Part shown: positions 16,460-27,000 of the stretch, piece after piece
Layout of the letters: every line of letters begins with the position of its first letter
Position numbering within the stretch: position 1 is the first letter of the stretch
Assembly: GCF_012641265.1 (NCBI RefSeq)
Contig: NZ_JABAHZ010000003.1
Location: forward strand, 186,001 to 250,000
Length of the DNA stretch: 64,000 nucleotides
Origin: Chitinophaga eiseniae
GTDB lineage: Bacteria; Bacteroidota; Bacteroidia; Chitinophagales; Chitinophagaceae
Direction of reading: 5' to 3'
The notes under the pieces: generated by a model
What the model saw: the letters and a program-made list of their open reading frames with translations, nothing else
Told to the model about the DNA's origin: nothing
Database searches by the model: none
Made by a program: the position numbers and the translations under genes

Positions 16460-19400
16460 TTAAAGCGTTAATTTAAGTCCGAATGTAAATTTTGGCTGTG
16501 GCTTCATACCTCCCAGCGGATATTCCGGATCTTCTCCATAACTGTTGGCGAGGATGGTAAAAAGATCATTCCCCTGCGCATACAACTGCAGCCCGCCAAT
16601 GTGCATAGCAGATGTCAGTCTCTTTTTCAGGCGGTAGGTAATATTCAGTTCCTGCATCCGGATATGCGATGCGTTTGCAGCCAGGTAACTCATGTAAGGA
16701 TAAAACCGGTCCCAGAAATAAAACTTAGGCTCATCATCGTTCTGCGGCAAGGGCACTATCTTCATGGGATCGCCATTCATGACTTCACCCAGTTTCTTGT
16801 TGGGTAATACCCGGGATCCCCAGAGTACGGGATAGTTAAACGACATGCGGTTAAACACATGGCCAAATTTCCCGGTAATGATAAATGATACATCAAAGTC
16901 ATATAGTTTGAAAGCATTCACCAATCCCAGCGTGTAAGGTGCTACCTGTGTTCCCATATCCAGCATATAATCCCTGCCATCGCCGGGTGTCCAGCCGGTA
17001 AAATTATACATGTCTTTTCCCGCGCCCTTTACATAAGGCTGTTTGTCGTATACGCCCGCATATTGAAAACTCCAGAGCGTATTCGCGTCCTTTCCTTCCA
17101 CATAGGCGCCGCTGCCACCAGAAAACAACGTAGATGCCGCATAGTTGGCAACAAACAGTTTAGTGATCTTATTTTTATTGTAAGCAAAGTTTACATCTCC
17201 TCTCCATATGATATCATTTCCTTTGATGGGTATGTTAGTACCTATGGTAATCTCTATCCCGCGGTTGCTCATTTCTGCATTGTTCAATTTCTGGGACGTG
17301 GTACCATTTACCGCCGGAATAGACAATACTGCGATCAGGTCCCTGCCTTTCTTATTGTAAACATCTACCTTCCCATGCAGCCGGTCATTGAAAAGCGTAT
17401 AGTCGACACCAAAATTCCAGGTGCCTGTTTTCTCCCAACGCAACGTAGGATTTCCGTAGCTGGAAACAGAGGCTTTAAAATCCTGTGTATAGAGGTCCGG
17501 TGTAGCCGTGGTGGCTATCAGTGGACGAAAGGCGGTAGACTTATCCACGTTACCATTAAATCCGTAGGTAAGCCGTACATTCAGCCAATCGATCCAGGAA
17601 ATACCTGACATAAAACGTTCTTTCTGTAGCTGCCAGGCCAGGCCTGCCGACCAGAAAGGCGCATAGCGATATTGTGGATCATCTGTGATCAGGTTTGAGG
17701 CATCGGTACGATAACTGCCGGATACGGTGTATTTATTTTTGAAGGTATAAGCGCCGTTGGCATAGAAAGAAAAGTACCTTTCTGTTGCATAAGAGAAAGT
17801 ATTGGTGTAGGAGAAAGTCTGGTTATTACCCAGCCAGTTTTTAATCGGTGAAAAAGTACCGCCCGGTCCATTTGGAAAGGTGCCCAGGGTAAGGGTTTGA
17901 TCGTTATACCCATAAGCAGTAGGATTACCGAAGGTTTGTATAACCTGGCTGTTGATTTCTGAACCTGCAATCACATTTACTTCATGTTGTTTTCCGAACC
18001 TACGGCTGAAATTAACCTGGTTACGGAAATTATACGACTCTGCCTTGCTCCTGCTTTGTGTGAGCATGCCTCCTTTAGGCAGGTTCAGGGTAATGGCGCC
18101 GGTCGGCTGGTTCCAGCTGGCAGCAGTATTCACCCTGCTTCTCACGTAAAAAGTCTGATCGTTGTATAACCCACGGTTAAACGTGTTAAACAGCTCATAC
18201 TGAATTTTGCTGTCGAACGACAACCCTTTCATTAACCGGAAGGTAAGTCCTGCCTGCATCCTGGCGTTTAACTGCTTAGCGGTGATATCCCGGTTATTCA
18301 CTTCCTGGATGGGATTGTAAGTCCAGTCAGGATAAGGAAACTTATTCATGGGTACAGACCTCGTTAATATTGGCCAGTAGTACTGGCTGATATTGGTAAG
18401 AGAGCCATCGGGGTTCTTCAACATGTCGTAGGGAGATAATCCCTGGATATCACTCAGCGTTACGCCGTTGTTATGCGCATCATTGTATTGCAGCATCGCA
18501 TTGGCATTAAAATCGAGCCATTTAAATATATTGGCATTGGCGCGATAGTTAAACATATAGTTGTTGGCATTCGTTCCTTTGAAGTTCGATTGTCTTTTTC
18601 CGAACAAGAGGGACAGTACGTTGCTCATCCGTTGGGAGCCCCCATAAAGGGTAAGATTATACTGCTGATCCAACGGATTCGCCAACAGGTTTTTTGATAT
18701 CTGGGAACGGTTATCCTGTGTTTTCAGCTTCTCCAAAACGGCATCACGATCGGCGTTTGACAGGTAGCCGAGATAATTTTCACTCAGCGCCACCGTAGCC
18801 TGCGACCATTGCTTGCCATAGTTAGTAGTCAGGTCGCCGGAATTGACCTGTGCTCCCCATCTGTTAAAGGTCAGTTTCTCATAGTCCACTGTTTCTGCAG
18901 ATGATGCCAGCGGATTTACATAACCCAGGTCAAATTTACTACCCACGCGGGTAAACGCAGAGAACTCCACCCGTAGTGGTACACCATGGGCAGACTTTTT
19001 TGTGGTAATAACAATGACGCCATTGGCAGATCTGGCGCCCCAGATAGATGCTGCTGCCGCATCTTTCAGGATGGTCACACTTTCTACGTCATTTGGATTG
19101 ACAGCATTGAAATCGCCCTGGATAGGAAAACCATCCACTACAACAAGGGGGGTAGCACTGGCATATAAGCTGGTTTTCCCCCTGATTTCAAATGTAGGGT
19201 TCCCGTCAACGTCCAGCTTGGCCTGCATGCCGGCAGTGGTACCTATTAGCCGCTGGGCTATATTAACAGCCGGTTTGTCGAGCTGCGATTTGCTGATCAC
19301 ATCAAAGGAGCCGGTGGCGCGCTCCTTTGATATGGTTTGATAGCCAGTAGATACCACGGCTACCGCATCCAGCACATTGGTTTTTGTTTTTAATACAATG

Positions 19401-20011
19401 GTGAGAAAATTTTTGCCATCCATTTTCATTCTTTGGGTTTCATACCCCACACTACCGATAACTAAGGTGGCATTATCTGCCACGCCAGTCAGCGTAAACT
19501 CGCCGTTCTCATCGGTGATAGCCCCCATGGCTCTTCCCTCTACACGTATGCTCACACCGGCAAGCGCTTTGCCGCTTTCATCTGTAATACGACCACGAAT
19601 AGTAGTGGCCACCAGCACCTGCAACGGAATCGATGGAAAAAGTCTGCTGGGTATGCGCCTCACAATAATAAGATGGTCTTCGATACTGTAAGCATAGGGT
19701 AGTCCCTTTAAACAGGCATCCAGCGCTTCTCTCATAGTAACGTTCTTTAACTGGAGATCCAGCAAGGTATTATTCTCCAGCAACGTATTATCGGCAATAA
19801 AGGAATAGCCGGACTGTTTTTTAATTTCGCTGAGCGCATGTCTTATGGTCAGGCTTTCCCTTTTGATGGTGATATACTGAGAGTATGTTTTAGCGCTCAG
19901 ATGCAGTGCGATGATGAGTAATAATATAGTCAGCCGCATGATCTTCCAGATTAAAAGGGGCAATAGCTTTCCCCTGCCCGTAAGGGCATTCCCATTAACA
20001 ATAAGTTTCAT
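16460..20011 (-). CDS. SusC/RagA-family TonB-dependent receptor with STN domain
   Basis: A 1183-residue outer-membrane receptor. It has a long n-region and signal peptide (LTILLLIIALHLSAKTYSQ, about 27-45). An STN domain (about 46-120), a carboxypeptidase-regulatory-like domain (about 140-215, ITDESGKALAGVSIRV), a TonB plug (about 220-340, VVVDGFPIQGD and SIWGARSANGVIVITTKK) and a 22-strand barrel to the C-terminus follow. The STN domain marks it as a transducer that signals through the FecR at 20192-21358 to the sigma factor at 21429-21995. It pairs with the SusD gene at 14920. An upstream start is not excluded, but this Met gives a complete signal sequence. Confidence 0.95.
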   Translation of the reverse strand: MKLIVNGNALTGRGKLLPLLIWKIMRLTILLLIIALHLSAKTYSQYITIKRESLTIRHALSEIKKQSGYSFIADNTLLENNTLLDLQLKNVTMREALDACLKGLPYAYSIEDHLIIVRRIPSRLFPSIPLQVLVATTIRGRITDESGKALAGVSIRVEGRAMGAITDENGEFTLTGVADNATLVIGSVGYETQRMKMDGKNFLTIVLKTKTNVLDAVAVVSTGYQTISKERATGSFDVISKSQLDKPAVNIAQRLIGTTAGMQAKLDVDGNPTFEIRGKTSLYASATPLVVVDGFPIQGDFNAVNPNDVESVTILKDAAAASIWGARSANGVIVITTKKSAHGVPLRVEFSAFTRVGSKFDLGYVNPLASSAETVDYEKLTFNRWGAQVNSGDLTTNYGKQWSQATVALSENYLGYLSNADRDAVLEKLKTQDNRSQISKNLLANPLDQQYNLTLYGGSQRMSNVLSLLFGKRQSNFKGTNANNYMFNYRANANIFKWLDFNANAMLQYNDAHNNGVTLSDIQGLSPYDMLKNPDGSLTNISQYYWPILTRSVPMNKFPYPDWTYNPIQEVNNRDITAKQLNARMQAGLTFRLMKGLSFDSKIQYELFNTFNRGLYNDQTFYVRSRVNTAASWNQPTGAITLNLPKGGMLTQSRSKAESYNFRNQVNFSRRFGKQHEVNVIAGSEINSQVIQTFGNPTAYGYNDQTLTLGTFPNGPGGTFSPIKNWLGNNQTFSYTNTFSYATERYFSFYANGAYTFKNKYTVSGSYRTDASNLITDDPQYRYAPFWSAGLAWQLQKERFMSGISWIDWLNVRLTYGFNGNVDKSTAFRPLIATTATPDLYTQDFKASVSSYGNPTLRWEKTGTWNFGVDYTLFNDRLHGKVDVYNKKGRDLIAVLSIPAVNGTTSQKLNNAEMSNRGIEITIGTNIPIKGNDIIWRGDVNFAYNKNKITKLFVANYAASTLFSGGSGAYVEGKDANTLWSFQYAGVYDKQPYVKGAGKDMYNFTGWTPGDGRDYMLDMGTQVAPYTLGLVNAFKLYDFDVSFIITGKFGHVFNRMSFNYPVLWGSRVLPNKKLGEVMNGDPMKIVPLPQNDDEPKFYFWDRFYPYMSYLAANASHIRMQELNITYRLKKRLTSAMHIGGLQLYAQGNDLFTILANSYGEDPEYPLGGMKPQPKFTFGLKLTL

Positions 20012-20191
20012 AAATTTGGTTTGTTCAGTGGTACTTTAAAACGAGGTCCTTAAGCAGATTTGGTTGACAAGGTATCCTGAATAACTGCCGGGGGTGAGTC
20101 CTAATCACTTCCGGCCTTTTTTTCAGGCATACCGGTGGCCTAACAACTATCCTGTTGTCATACAATTTTTTTTTGGTTGATGAATAAATTT

Positions 20192-21358
20192 TTATTTAGC
20201 GGAAACGATCAGTGTCCGGTTTTCCAGGCGTGCGTTAACGCCATAAACAGTTAGTGCTTTTATTACGTCAGATAAATATACGTTCCGGTCTATCATACCT
20301 ATAAAGCCGGTTTCCGGTAATGTCCCCTCAATTTTTATCTCAATATTATACCATCGTGCTATTTTTCTCAGGAGTGCCTGCAGGTTGTTACTTTCCAGGG
20401 AAAGCTGGCCATTTATCCAGGCCATCGCATCGGCCGGGTTATCCACTTTATTGACGGTTACCTGCACCTGACCAACGCCCACTTGGGCCTGTTCTCCGGG
20501 CTTCATCAATGTTCCGTTTACCCGTATCAATCCTTCTACGAGGGTCGTTTTCATGACCGGTTCGTCGGCATAGGCATTGATGTTAAAGGCAGTACCGATA
20601 TCCTCTATCACGTGTTTACCCACCCGCACTTTAAAAGGTTGTTTCTCGTTATGTACTACTTCAAAATAAACCTCGCCCGTAATATCCACGATTCGCTCTT
20701 TGCCGTTAAAGCTCAACGGGTAACGGATAGAACTCGCGGCATTCAGCCATACCCCGCTTCCATCCGGCAACACCATTCTCCACTGCCGGCCTTTATCCGT
20801 AGTCACTTCGTTATACACTTCTTCACTGGTTGTTCCCTGGTATTTTATCATCCCATTCTCTTTTACCACCTTCACTTTTCCCTGTACTGCTACCGTACCA
20901 TTACCCGCACTGTCCAATACCAATGTACTACCGTCCGAGAGGTGCAGCACGGCGCCATTGCCGCCGGGTGCAATATCCGCCCTGGCTGCAAGCACCGGGG
21001 AACCTGCTCCCATAGCATGTTGCAGCCACCAATACATACCGGCACCTGCCAGCAGCAAAGCAATGGCCGCTGCAGCAGCCCACACCCGCATACGACGCCG
21101 GTAAGGTAATTGCATTGTTTTTGTAAACGGCTTTTCCGTTCTTTTGCCATCAGGCTGACGAATGCTTTTCAGCAACTCCGCCTTTATGTCGTCCTGCAAC
21201 CCGCTGCTGTCCTCTATATTGTCTGACCCGTTGTCCAGGTCATCCAGGCTATCCATATAACTTTCAATAAAACGTACTTCAGCCGGGCTCGCCTGCCCTG
21301 CCTCATATTTTTTGAGTATGGATAGCAAATACTTCTGGTGCCAGTCAGAAAGCTGCAT
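20192..21358 (-). CDS. FecR-family anti-sigma regulator
   Basis: A 388-residue protein. I start it at 21358 (MQLSDWHQKYLLSILKKYEAG); the open frame extends to 21466, but that would overlap the sigma gene and add an odd N-terminus. The cytoplasmic region (about 1-85) carries the sigma-binding helices. A membrane segment lies near 95-115 (VWAAAAAIALLLAGAGMYWW). The periplasmic FecR domain follows (about 130-300, VWLNAASSIRYPLSF, GEVYFEVVHN), then a DUF4974-like domain (about 310-388). It is second in the minus-strand operon, 70 bp after the sigma stop, and 180 bp before the SusC start. Confidence 0.92.
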   Translation of the reverse strand: MQLSDWHQKYLLSILKKYEAGQASPAEVRFIESYMDSLDDLDNGSDNIEDSSGLQDDIKAELLKSIRQPDGKRTEKPFTKTMQLPYRRRMRVWAAAAAIALLLAGAGMYWWLQHAMGAGSPVLAARADIAPGGNGAVLHLSDGSTLVLDSAGNGTVAVQGKVKVVKENGMIKYQGTTSEEVYNEVTTDKGRQWRMVLPDGSGVWLNAASSIRYPLSFNGKERIVDITGEVYFEVVHNEKQPFKVRVGKHVIEDIGTAFNINAYADEPVMKTTLVEGLIRVNGTLMKPGEQAQVGVGQVQVTVNKVDNPADAMAWINGQLSLESNNLQALLRKIARWYNIEIKIEGTLPETGFIGMIDRNVYLSDVIKALTVYGVNARLENRTLIVSAK

Positions 21359-21428
21359 AAAACGCCTTTTTAGTATAGTCACAAAAAAGGACAGATATTC
21401 CCGGAAAAAAATATTTTTTTTCCTTTTA

Positions 21429-21995
21429 TCAGATAAAAAAGTGTAGAATGGCCACCAGTGTGCCAAACCGGGTGCGCAGGTGACGAAGGGACAGACTTAA
21501 GTTATTCTGTATCGTTTTAGGCGAGAGGTTCATTTCAACCGCTATTTCCTTTACAGACAATTCTTTCAGGAAATACTGTATAAAAATCCGGCGCTGGGTC
21601 TCCGGTAATATATCCACCCACCCTTCCAGCAGCTTAATGAAATCCTTTTGTTTCAATACCTGGTCTGCCTCGTAAGGGGAAAAAAGCAGGGTTTCAAATA
21701 AATCAAAAAAAGCAGGGATCTTATTCCGGTTGATGTAGTTGATAAGCCTGAAGCGGACCGCCTGCTCCAGGTAGGCAGGAAGGTAACTGATGTTTAGCGC
21801 TTCCCGGCGTTTCCAGATATCCAGGAATACGTCATGCACAATTTCTTTAGCCTGCTCCTTATCCGCTTTCTTACGGCAGGCGGATTTGTAAAGCTGGTTC
21901 CAGTAACGATCATATATTTCAGTAAAAGCCGCTTCATCGCCGCATTTAAGCAGCGCAATCAGTTGCTCATCTGTATGTATATCGTACTGGGACAT
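21429..21995 (-). CDS. ECF RNA polymerase sigma-70 factor
   Basis: A 188-residue ECF sigma factor starting at 21995 (MSQYDIHTDEQLIALLKCGD). The open frame runs 50 codons further upstream, but those residues are not sigma-like. Region 2 is about 20-85 (FTEIYDRYWNQLYKSACRKK, VHDVFLDIWKRRE). Region 4 is about 125-185, with the helix-turn-helix SVKEIAVEMNLSPKTIQNNL. It heads the minus-strand operon down to 13382. Its start lies 258 bp from the divergent sigma gene at 22254, so two independent sigma systems share one intergenic region. Confidence 0.93.
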   Translation of the reverse strand: MSQYDIHTDEQLIALLKCGDEAAFTEIYDRYWNQLYKSACRKKADKEQAKEIVHDVFLDIWKRREALNISYLPAYLEQAVRFRLINYINRNKIPAFFDLFETLLFSPYEADQVLKQKDFIKLLEGWVDILPETQRRIFIQYFLKELSVKEIAVEMNLSPKTIQNNLSLSLRHLRTRFGTLVAILHFFI

Positions 21996-22217
21996 AAAAA
22001 ATATAGACAATGGTTGGTCCCCTAAAGATAATCTGTTTTCATTCAGATGTTTAAAAGATTTTTTGGGTAAAATGTTGCCATATTTCCTTATCCATAGATT
22101 AATAGTAAGATAACATTCGGCCTGCCAGCTCCATCCATGGCCCAATACACGTCAAAGAAAGCGTTAAACAAGCCATTATCTTCCATTCCAAAATTTATTA
22201 TTTGCCCGAAAGCCATA

Positions 22218-22225
22218 TACTTTTG
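22218..22225 (+). promoter_or_regulatory. -7 promoter element (TACTTTTG) for the plus-strand sigma gene
   Basis: Matches TAnnTTTG and lies 28 bp before the ATG at 22254. The -33 position reads TTAT instead of TTTG, so this would be a weak housekeeping promoter. Confidence 0.4.
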
Positions 22226-22253
22226 CCAGTAGTAACTGTACTTTCTGTACTCA

Positions 22254-22832
22254 ATGGCATTTAACGAACTGACCGACTTAAATCTGTGGCTCCAGGTAAA
22301 ACAAGATAAAGGTTTTGCTTTTAAAACACTTTTCGACAGGTACTGGGAAAAGCTGTATGTCTTTGCCTTTAACCGGCTAAAGTCGGAAGCCGACGCAAAG
22401 GACGTAGTGCAGGAAGTAATGATTAGTTTATGGTCGCGACGCGCTTCCCTGGATATCGAAACCACTTTGGCCGCTTACCTGCATGCTGCCGTACAGTATG
22501 AAGTGCTGAACCATTTTTCCAGGGCCGCTAAAATTGCTGGCCGGAGCGAGGAGTACGAACAAAATATCTTACCCGAATTAACTAGCTATATAGCCCCTTT
22601 GCATATAAAAGAGTTAGCGGCACTGGCCGAAGTTGAAATAACCAGGCTGCCTGAAAAAATGCAACAGGTTTACCGGCTACGCCAGGAAAAAAATCTCTCT
22701 GTGAAAGAAATCGCCCGCCTGTTAAATATCTCCGAACAAACGGTTCGTAATCAACTTAATTCAAGCTATCAAAAGCTTAAAAAGCATTTAAAAGAAGTGA
22801 TGCTGGTCGCCATATTTCTACACGGCAACTAA
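22254..22832 (+). CDS. ECF RNA polymerase sigma-70 factor
   Basis: A 192-residue ECF sigma factor (start MAFNELTDLNLWLQVKQDKG). Region 2 covers about 15-90 (FKTLFDRYWEKLYVFAFNRL, then VVQEVMISLWSRR). Region 4 covers about 130-185, with the helix-turn-helix SVKEIARLLNISEQTVRNQL. It is followed by a FecR gene, a TonB receptor and two lipoproteins in the same direction and should control the receptor. It is divergent from the sigma at 21429-21995; the two are clearly different sequences and not a recent duplication. Confidence 0.93.
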   Translation: MAFNELTDLNLWLQVKQDKGFAFKTLFDRYWEKLYVFAFNRLKSEADAKDVVQEVMISLWSRRASLDIETTLAAYLHAAVQYEVLNHFSRAAKIAGRSEEYEQNILPELTSYIAPLHIKELAALAEVEITRLPEKMQQVYRLRQEKNLSVKEIARLLNISEQTVRNQLNSSYQKLKKHLKEVMLVAIFLHGN

Positions 22833-22928
22833 GTCCTCCCATTTGGTAATAATTTGGTAACAATGCCCAGATAGTTAAAATCCTGTTTTTGGAGGCATAT
22901 AGTCAGGAACATAAAAGCTCCGGGTTAT

Positions 22929-23888
22929 ATGGACATAGCAACAATCAGGGAAATGGTTGACAGGTACCTTCAAGGCAAGGCCACCGACCAGGAAAAACAA
23001 TTCATAGAAAAATGGCTACAAGCCCGGCCCGAAGATGAGCAACCCTTACAGGATCCGGATAGGCAGACGATTCACACAGCGCTTTGGGAGTCATTTACAC
23101 ATCGTACCGACTGGTCATCTTTCGCCACACCCGGGGCAATTCGTAAATCAACCCTGTTCAACTATCGCCCGTGGATAGGATACGCCGCCGCCGCTTTTGT
23201 GCTACTCTGTGGTACCGTGTGGCTAACTACCACCTTATCCCAAAAACAATCTGCCACTACACAAACGATTATTGCGTTAAGGGGCGTCCACAAAACGGTG
23301 CAGCTGCCAGACAGTACTATAGCCCATCTCTTTCCCGGCGCCACATTGATGATCCCTGGTAATTTTAATAGTAAAGAGCGGCCCGTCACCCTTTCCGGGA
23401 AAGTCTTCTTCGAAGTAAAGCAGGATCCCGCCCGCCCCTTCTATGTGCAATCGGGCAAGTTACGTACCCTGGTATTAGGAACCTCCTTTGAAGTAACCGC
23501 GCAAGACAGCTTCCATACTGCTGTTGTTGTACGCACCGGTAAGGTGAGTATACAATATGATGGCCGGCAGCTGGCCAACCTGAGCCCCGGGAAACGGCTG
23601 CGATATGATGTACAACAAAACAATTTTGCGATCGACGAAGTAAATGCCGCCATGCTCTGCGAATGGTGGAATAATGGAATGGTTTTCAACCAGTCGCCTT
23701 TTGAGGAGGTGGTACAATCCATCTCCGACTGGTACGATATCCCAATTGAAATTACCGGTACAAAATGGAAACAGGAAAAAGTAACTATCCGTATCAAAGA
23801 CCGGTCGCTTACCGAAGCCCTTTCCTTGCTATCAGCCACCCTGGGATTTCAGTATAAAAAGGAAAATAACAGGATTATTATTTATTAA
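22929..23888 (+). CDS. FecR-family anti-sigma regulator
   Basis: A 319-residue protein, shorter than the other two FecR proteins here because the N-terminal and linker parts are compact. Cytoplasmic part about 1-75 with one membrane segment at about 78-97 (IGYAAAAFVLLCGTVWLTTT). The FecR domain is about 105-225 (VQLPDSTIAHLFPGATLMIP, GKVFFEVKQD) and the C-terminal DUF4974-like domain about 245-319. It starts 96 bp after the sigma stop and precedes the receptor at 24056. Role as in the other systems: it holds its sigma factor until the receptor signals. Confidence 0.92.
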   Translation: MDIATIREMVDRYLQGKATDQEKQFIEKWLQARPEDEQPLQDPDRQTIHTALWESFTHRTDWSSFATPGAIRKSTLFNYRPWIGYAAAAFVLLCGTVWLTTTLSQKQSATTQTIIALRGVHKTVQLPDSTIAHLFPGATLMIPGNFNSKERPVTLSGKVFFEVKQDPARPFYVQSGKLRTLVLGTSFEVTAQDSFHTAVVVRTGKVSIQYDGRQLANLSPGKRLRYDVQQNNFAIDEVNAAMLCEWWNNGMVFNQSPFEEVVQSISDWYDIPIEITGTKWKQEKVTIRIKDRSLTEALSLLSATLGFQYKKENNRIIIY

Positions 23889-23944
23889 CAAACCTAAATA
23901 CCTATTACGCGTATGATAAAATAAAAAATGAAAGCAATAAAAAA

Positions 23945-23966
23945 CCGGTCTGCGTTTCCAGACCGG
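23945..23966 (+). promoter_or_regulatory. Hairpin between fecR and the TonB receptor gene
   Basis: CCGGTCTG at 23945-23952 pairs with CAGACCGG at 23959-23966 across a 6-nt loop. No T-run follows, so it is not a standard terminator. It may stabilise the receptor transcript or act as a processing site between the regulatory and structural genes. Confidence 0.45.
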
Positions 23967-24055
23967 AGTATGCTACGCTGGTATCTCACCACCTGCGCAG
24001 CACTGTTAAACGCACAGTTCCAATAAGAAGTCTGTAACATTTAATCAATAAAGTT

Positions 24056-27000
24056 ATGCAAAAAAGGATACGCTGTATCATTTGTTTTTTATTCAGTATG
24101 ATGTTGCTTGTCGCCAACCCCGTTTCGGCGCAGGTGATATCAAAGTCGATCCAACTTCCCCAAAAAGATATAAAAGGGAAAGAGGTACTTGCATTAATAG
24201 AAAAAATTGAGCCTGTTCAATTCACCTATGGAAAAGAGGTGAGTGAGCGTTTGGAAAAAGTTCTGCATTTCAATCATTCCAACCCTTCTATTAAGGAGGT
24301 ATTGGAAACGCTGTATAAAACCTCCGGTATTTCCTATAGTATCAGCAATGGTGCCATTATACTTAAGCCGGCAGCTGCGCCTGGCAACACATTAGATGAA
24401 GGCGCTACATTAACAGGAAACGGCCGCGTTGCCGGAAAAATTATTGATGATGAAACCGGGGATCCTTTACCGGCTGTAACAATTCGTATAGGCAGCCTGG
24501 GTACCACCAGTAAAACTGATGGCTCCTTCAGTATCCCTTTATCCAAAGGGAAATACCAGGTCCAAATAAGCTCTATCGGATATGTCTCCAAATTAGTGAC
24601 AGATGTTGAAATAAAAGATGGGCAGGTATTTCAGCTGAATGTGACCATGAAACGGCAGAAAGGTACACTAACAGGTGTTGTGATCACCTCTTCTGCCAGC
24701 AGGGAATCTACGGCCTCGTTATACACCCGCCAAAAGAATGAAGCGGGTATTTCAAATGGGATCAGCAGGGAACAGATATCAGCGCTGCCTGACAAAAATA
24801 TAGGCGAAACGTTGAAACGTATTTCAGGCGTTAGTACGGTCGATAATCGCCGGGTAGTGGTCCGCGGTATCGCCGAGCGCTATAACATTGCCATGATGGA
24901 TGGCGCTGTTTTACCAAGTACCGATGTACAGGTACGCGATTTCGAATTCGACATTATTCCCAGTAACCTGATAGATAATGTGATCGTATCTAAAACCGCT
25001 ACACCCGATATGAGCTTCGGTTTCGGCGGTGGCCTCATACAGGTGAATACATTTGCCATTCCCAACGAAAATTTTACGACCGTAAGCGCCGGTACAAAAT
25101 ATATTTCCGGGAGCACGGGTAAAGATTTCCTGGGTTATGGCCGTGGAAAAAAAGATTACCTGGGATTTGATGACGGAGGCAGGAACCATTTTCCCAAAGA
25201 CCTGATGGCTTTTACCAATGACAATTACAGGCTGACTGACCCCAATGCAACTCCCTCTCCTGGCGTTACTCCAATTACCCCTGCTATGATAGCAGCGCAG
25301 AATCAAAGAATAGGTGGTTTCGAACGCCTTGGCACAAGAACCTACAAAGCAGCGCCCGGACAAAACTATCAATTCAGTCTTGGCCGTAATTATAATGTTA
25401 ACAACAGCCGCTTCGGCTTTGTCGCTTCGCTTAGCTACCGAAATGAACAGGCCATCGACGATATCCCACGTTTTGAAAGAGGGAACTGGGAAAAAATCGG
25501 CAACGACCGGTACGACGCCATCACCGGAGAAGAGCTACTGCCAACCTTTTCCAACCAGTATAACTTCGTCACCTCCTGGGGAGCGCTCCTCAATGCCGGC
25601 TGGAGTTCAAAGCACCACAAAATCACCATGCGCAATTTCTACTCCCGTGTTTTTAACAACCAATTTTCCCGTATTGTAGGCTGGGGAAATGAAATTGGCG
25701 GAGAGCTGCCTGAAATCCGTGAATACGACCGTCCAAAGTTTATCGATATGCTGCAGAACCGCATCAATGGAGAACATACTTTTGGCGCCTTTAAGTTCGA
25801 ATGGAACATAGCCCGTAACAGCGTTACCAATAATGAGCTGGATGCAGTAGAAGCCTGGCTGTACCCCTATAAAACCCTGAATGGAACCGTATATAACGTA
25901 GCCCCTACCGCACTGACTAACCCCGGCTATGGCACATTTAACAGGGCCCAATACTATTACCGCGAAACCAATAAGATAGCAGAAGGGGCATTAAGCTACC
26001 AGTTTAAACTGGCAGGACAAAAACAGGTGGTAAAAACCGGGTACCAGTTCATGGAACGTCATGGTTTATACGACTGGATTATTCTGCCCATTGGTAGCGT
26101 ACAAACGGCTAACAGTGTTTACCCCTATGTGCCGGTACAGCAGTGGGGGCAATTCCTGGACTTTAAAAATCCCCTGAAAGACCTGCTCTATTATCCTGCC
26201 GCCTTTTCCAGGAATGGATACGAGGGTAAGAATAACAACCAGGCAATATACGCCATGTTCGACAACCGTTTTACCAAATCGCTCCGGCTGGTGTGGGGTG
26301 TTAGAGCAGAATACTATAAATATGAAAGATTTAAAAACAGCGCCAATGACCTGGCAATTGATAAGCTGATTGAACAAGGTGAAAAGACAAAGTATGTAGA
26401 TCCGGAAACAGGGAAAATTGTAACCGCTACTGCTAACCCCGAAACAGAGGAAAAAACCTGGCGCTACCTGCCTTCTGCTAGTCTTACGGCCACCCCGTTC
26501 AGCAACTTCAACATCCGTGCAGCTTATTCACAGTCGGTTGTTCGCCCGGCTTTGATTGAAAATTCACTAATGATTCGTTACGATCCGTCAATCGCCGGCT
26601 ACCGCCGCAATGAAGGCGTATTGTCTACCGTTATCAATCACTACGACTTTCGCCTGGAGTGGTACCCTAAAGCCGGCGAAGTGATCTCCTTCGGTTATTT
26701 CTATAAATATTTCGATCAACCGGTGGAGCTTTACCGTAACTGGACAGATGCCAGCATGCGCGTATATTTAACCACCAGCAACTCCGAATGGGCAAAGGTA
26801 CATGGCTGGGAAGCAGACCTGCGCAAAAGCCTTGGTTTTATTTACCCGGGCTGGAAATTCCTGGATCAATTATATGCCAGTGCTAACCTCACCCTCCAAA
26901 CCTCTGTAGTACAGGCAGCCGAATATGGAGGGAAATCAATGAGTGCTGACATATACGGTAACACCTACTCTTACCGTACAAAAAAACTGGTGAAAGAGAA

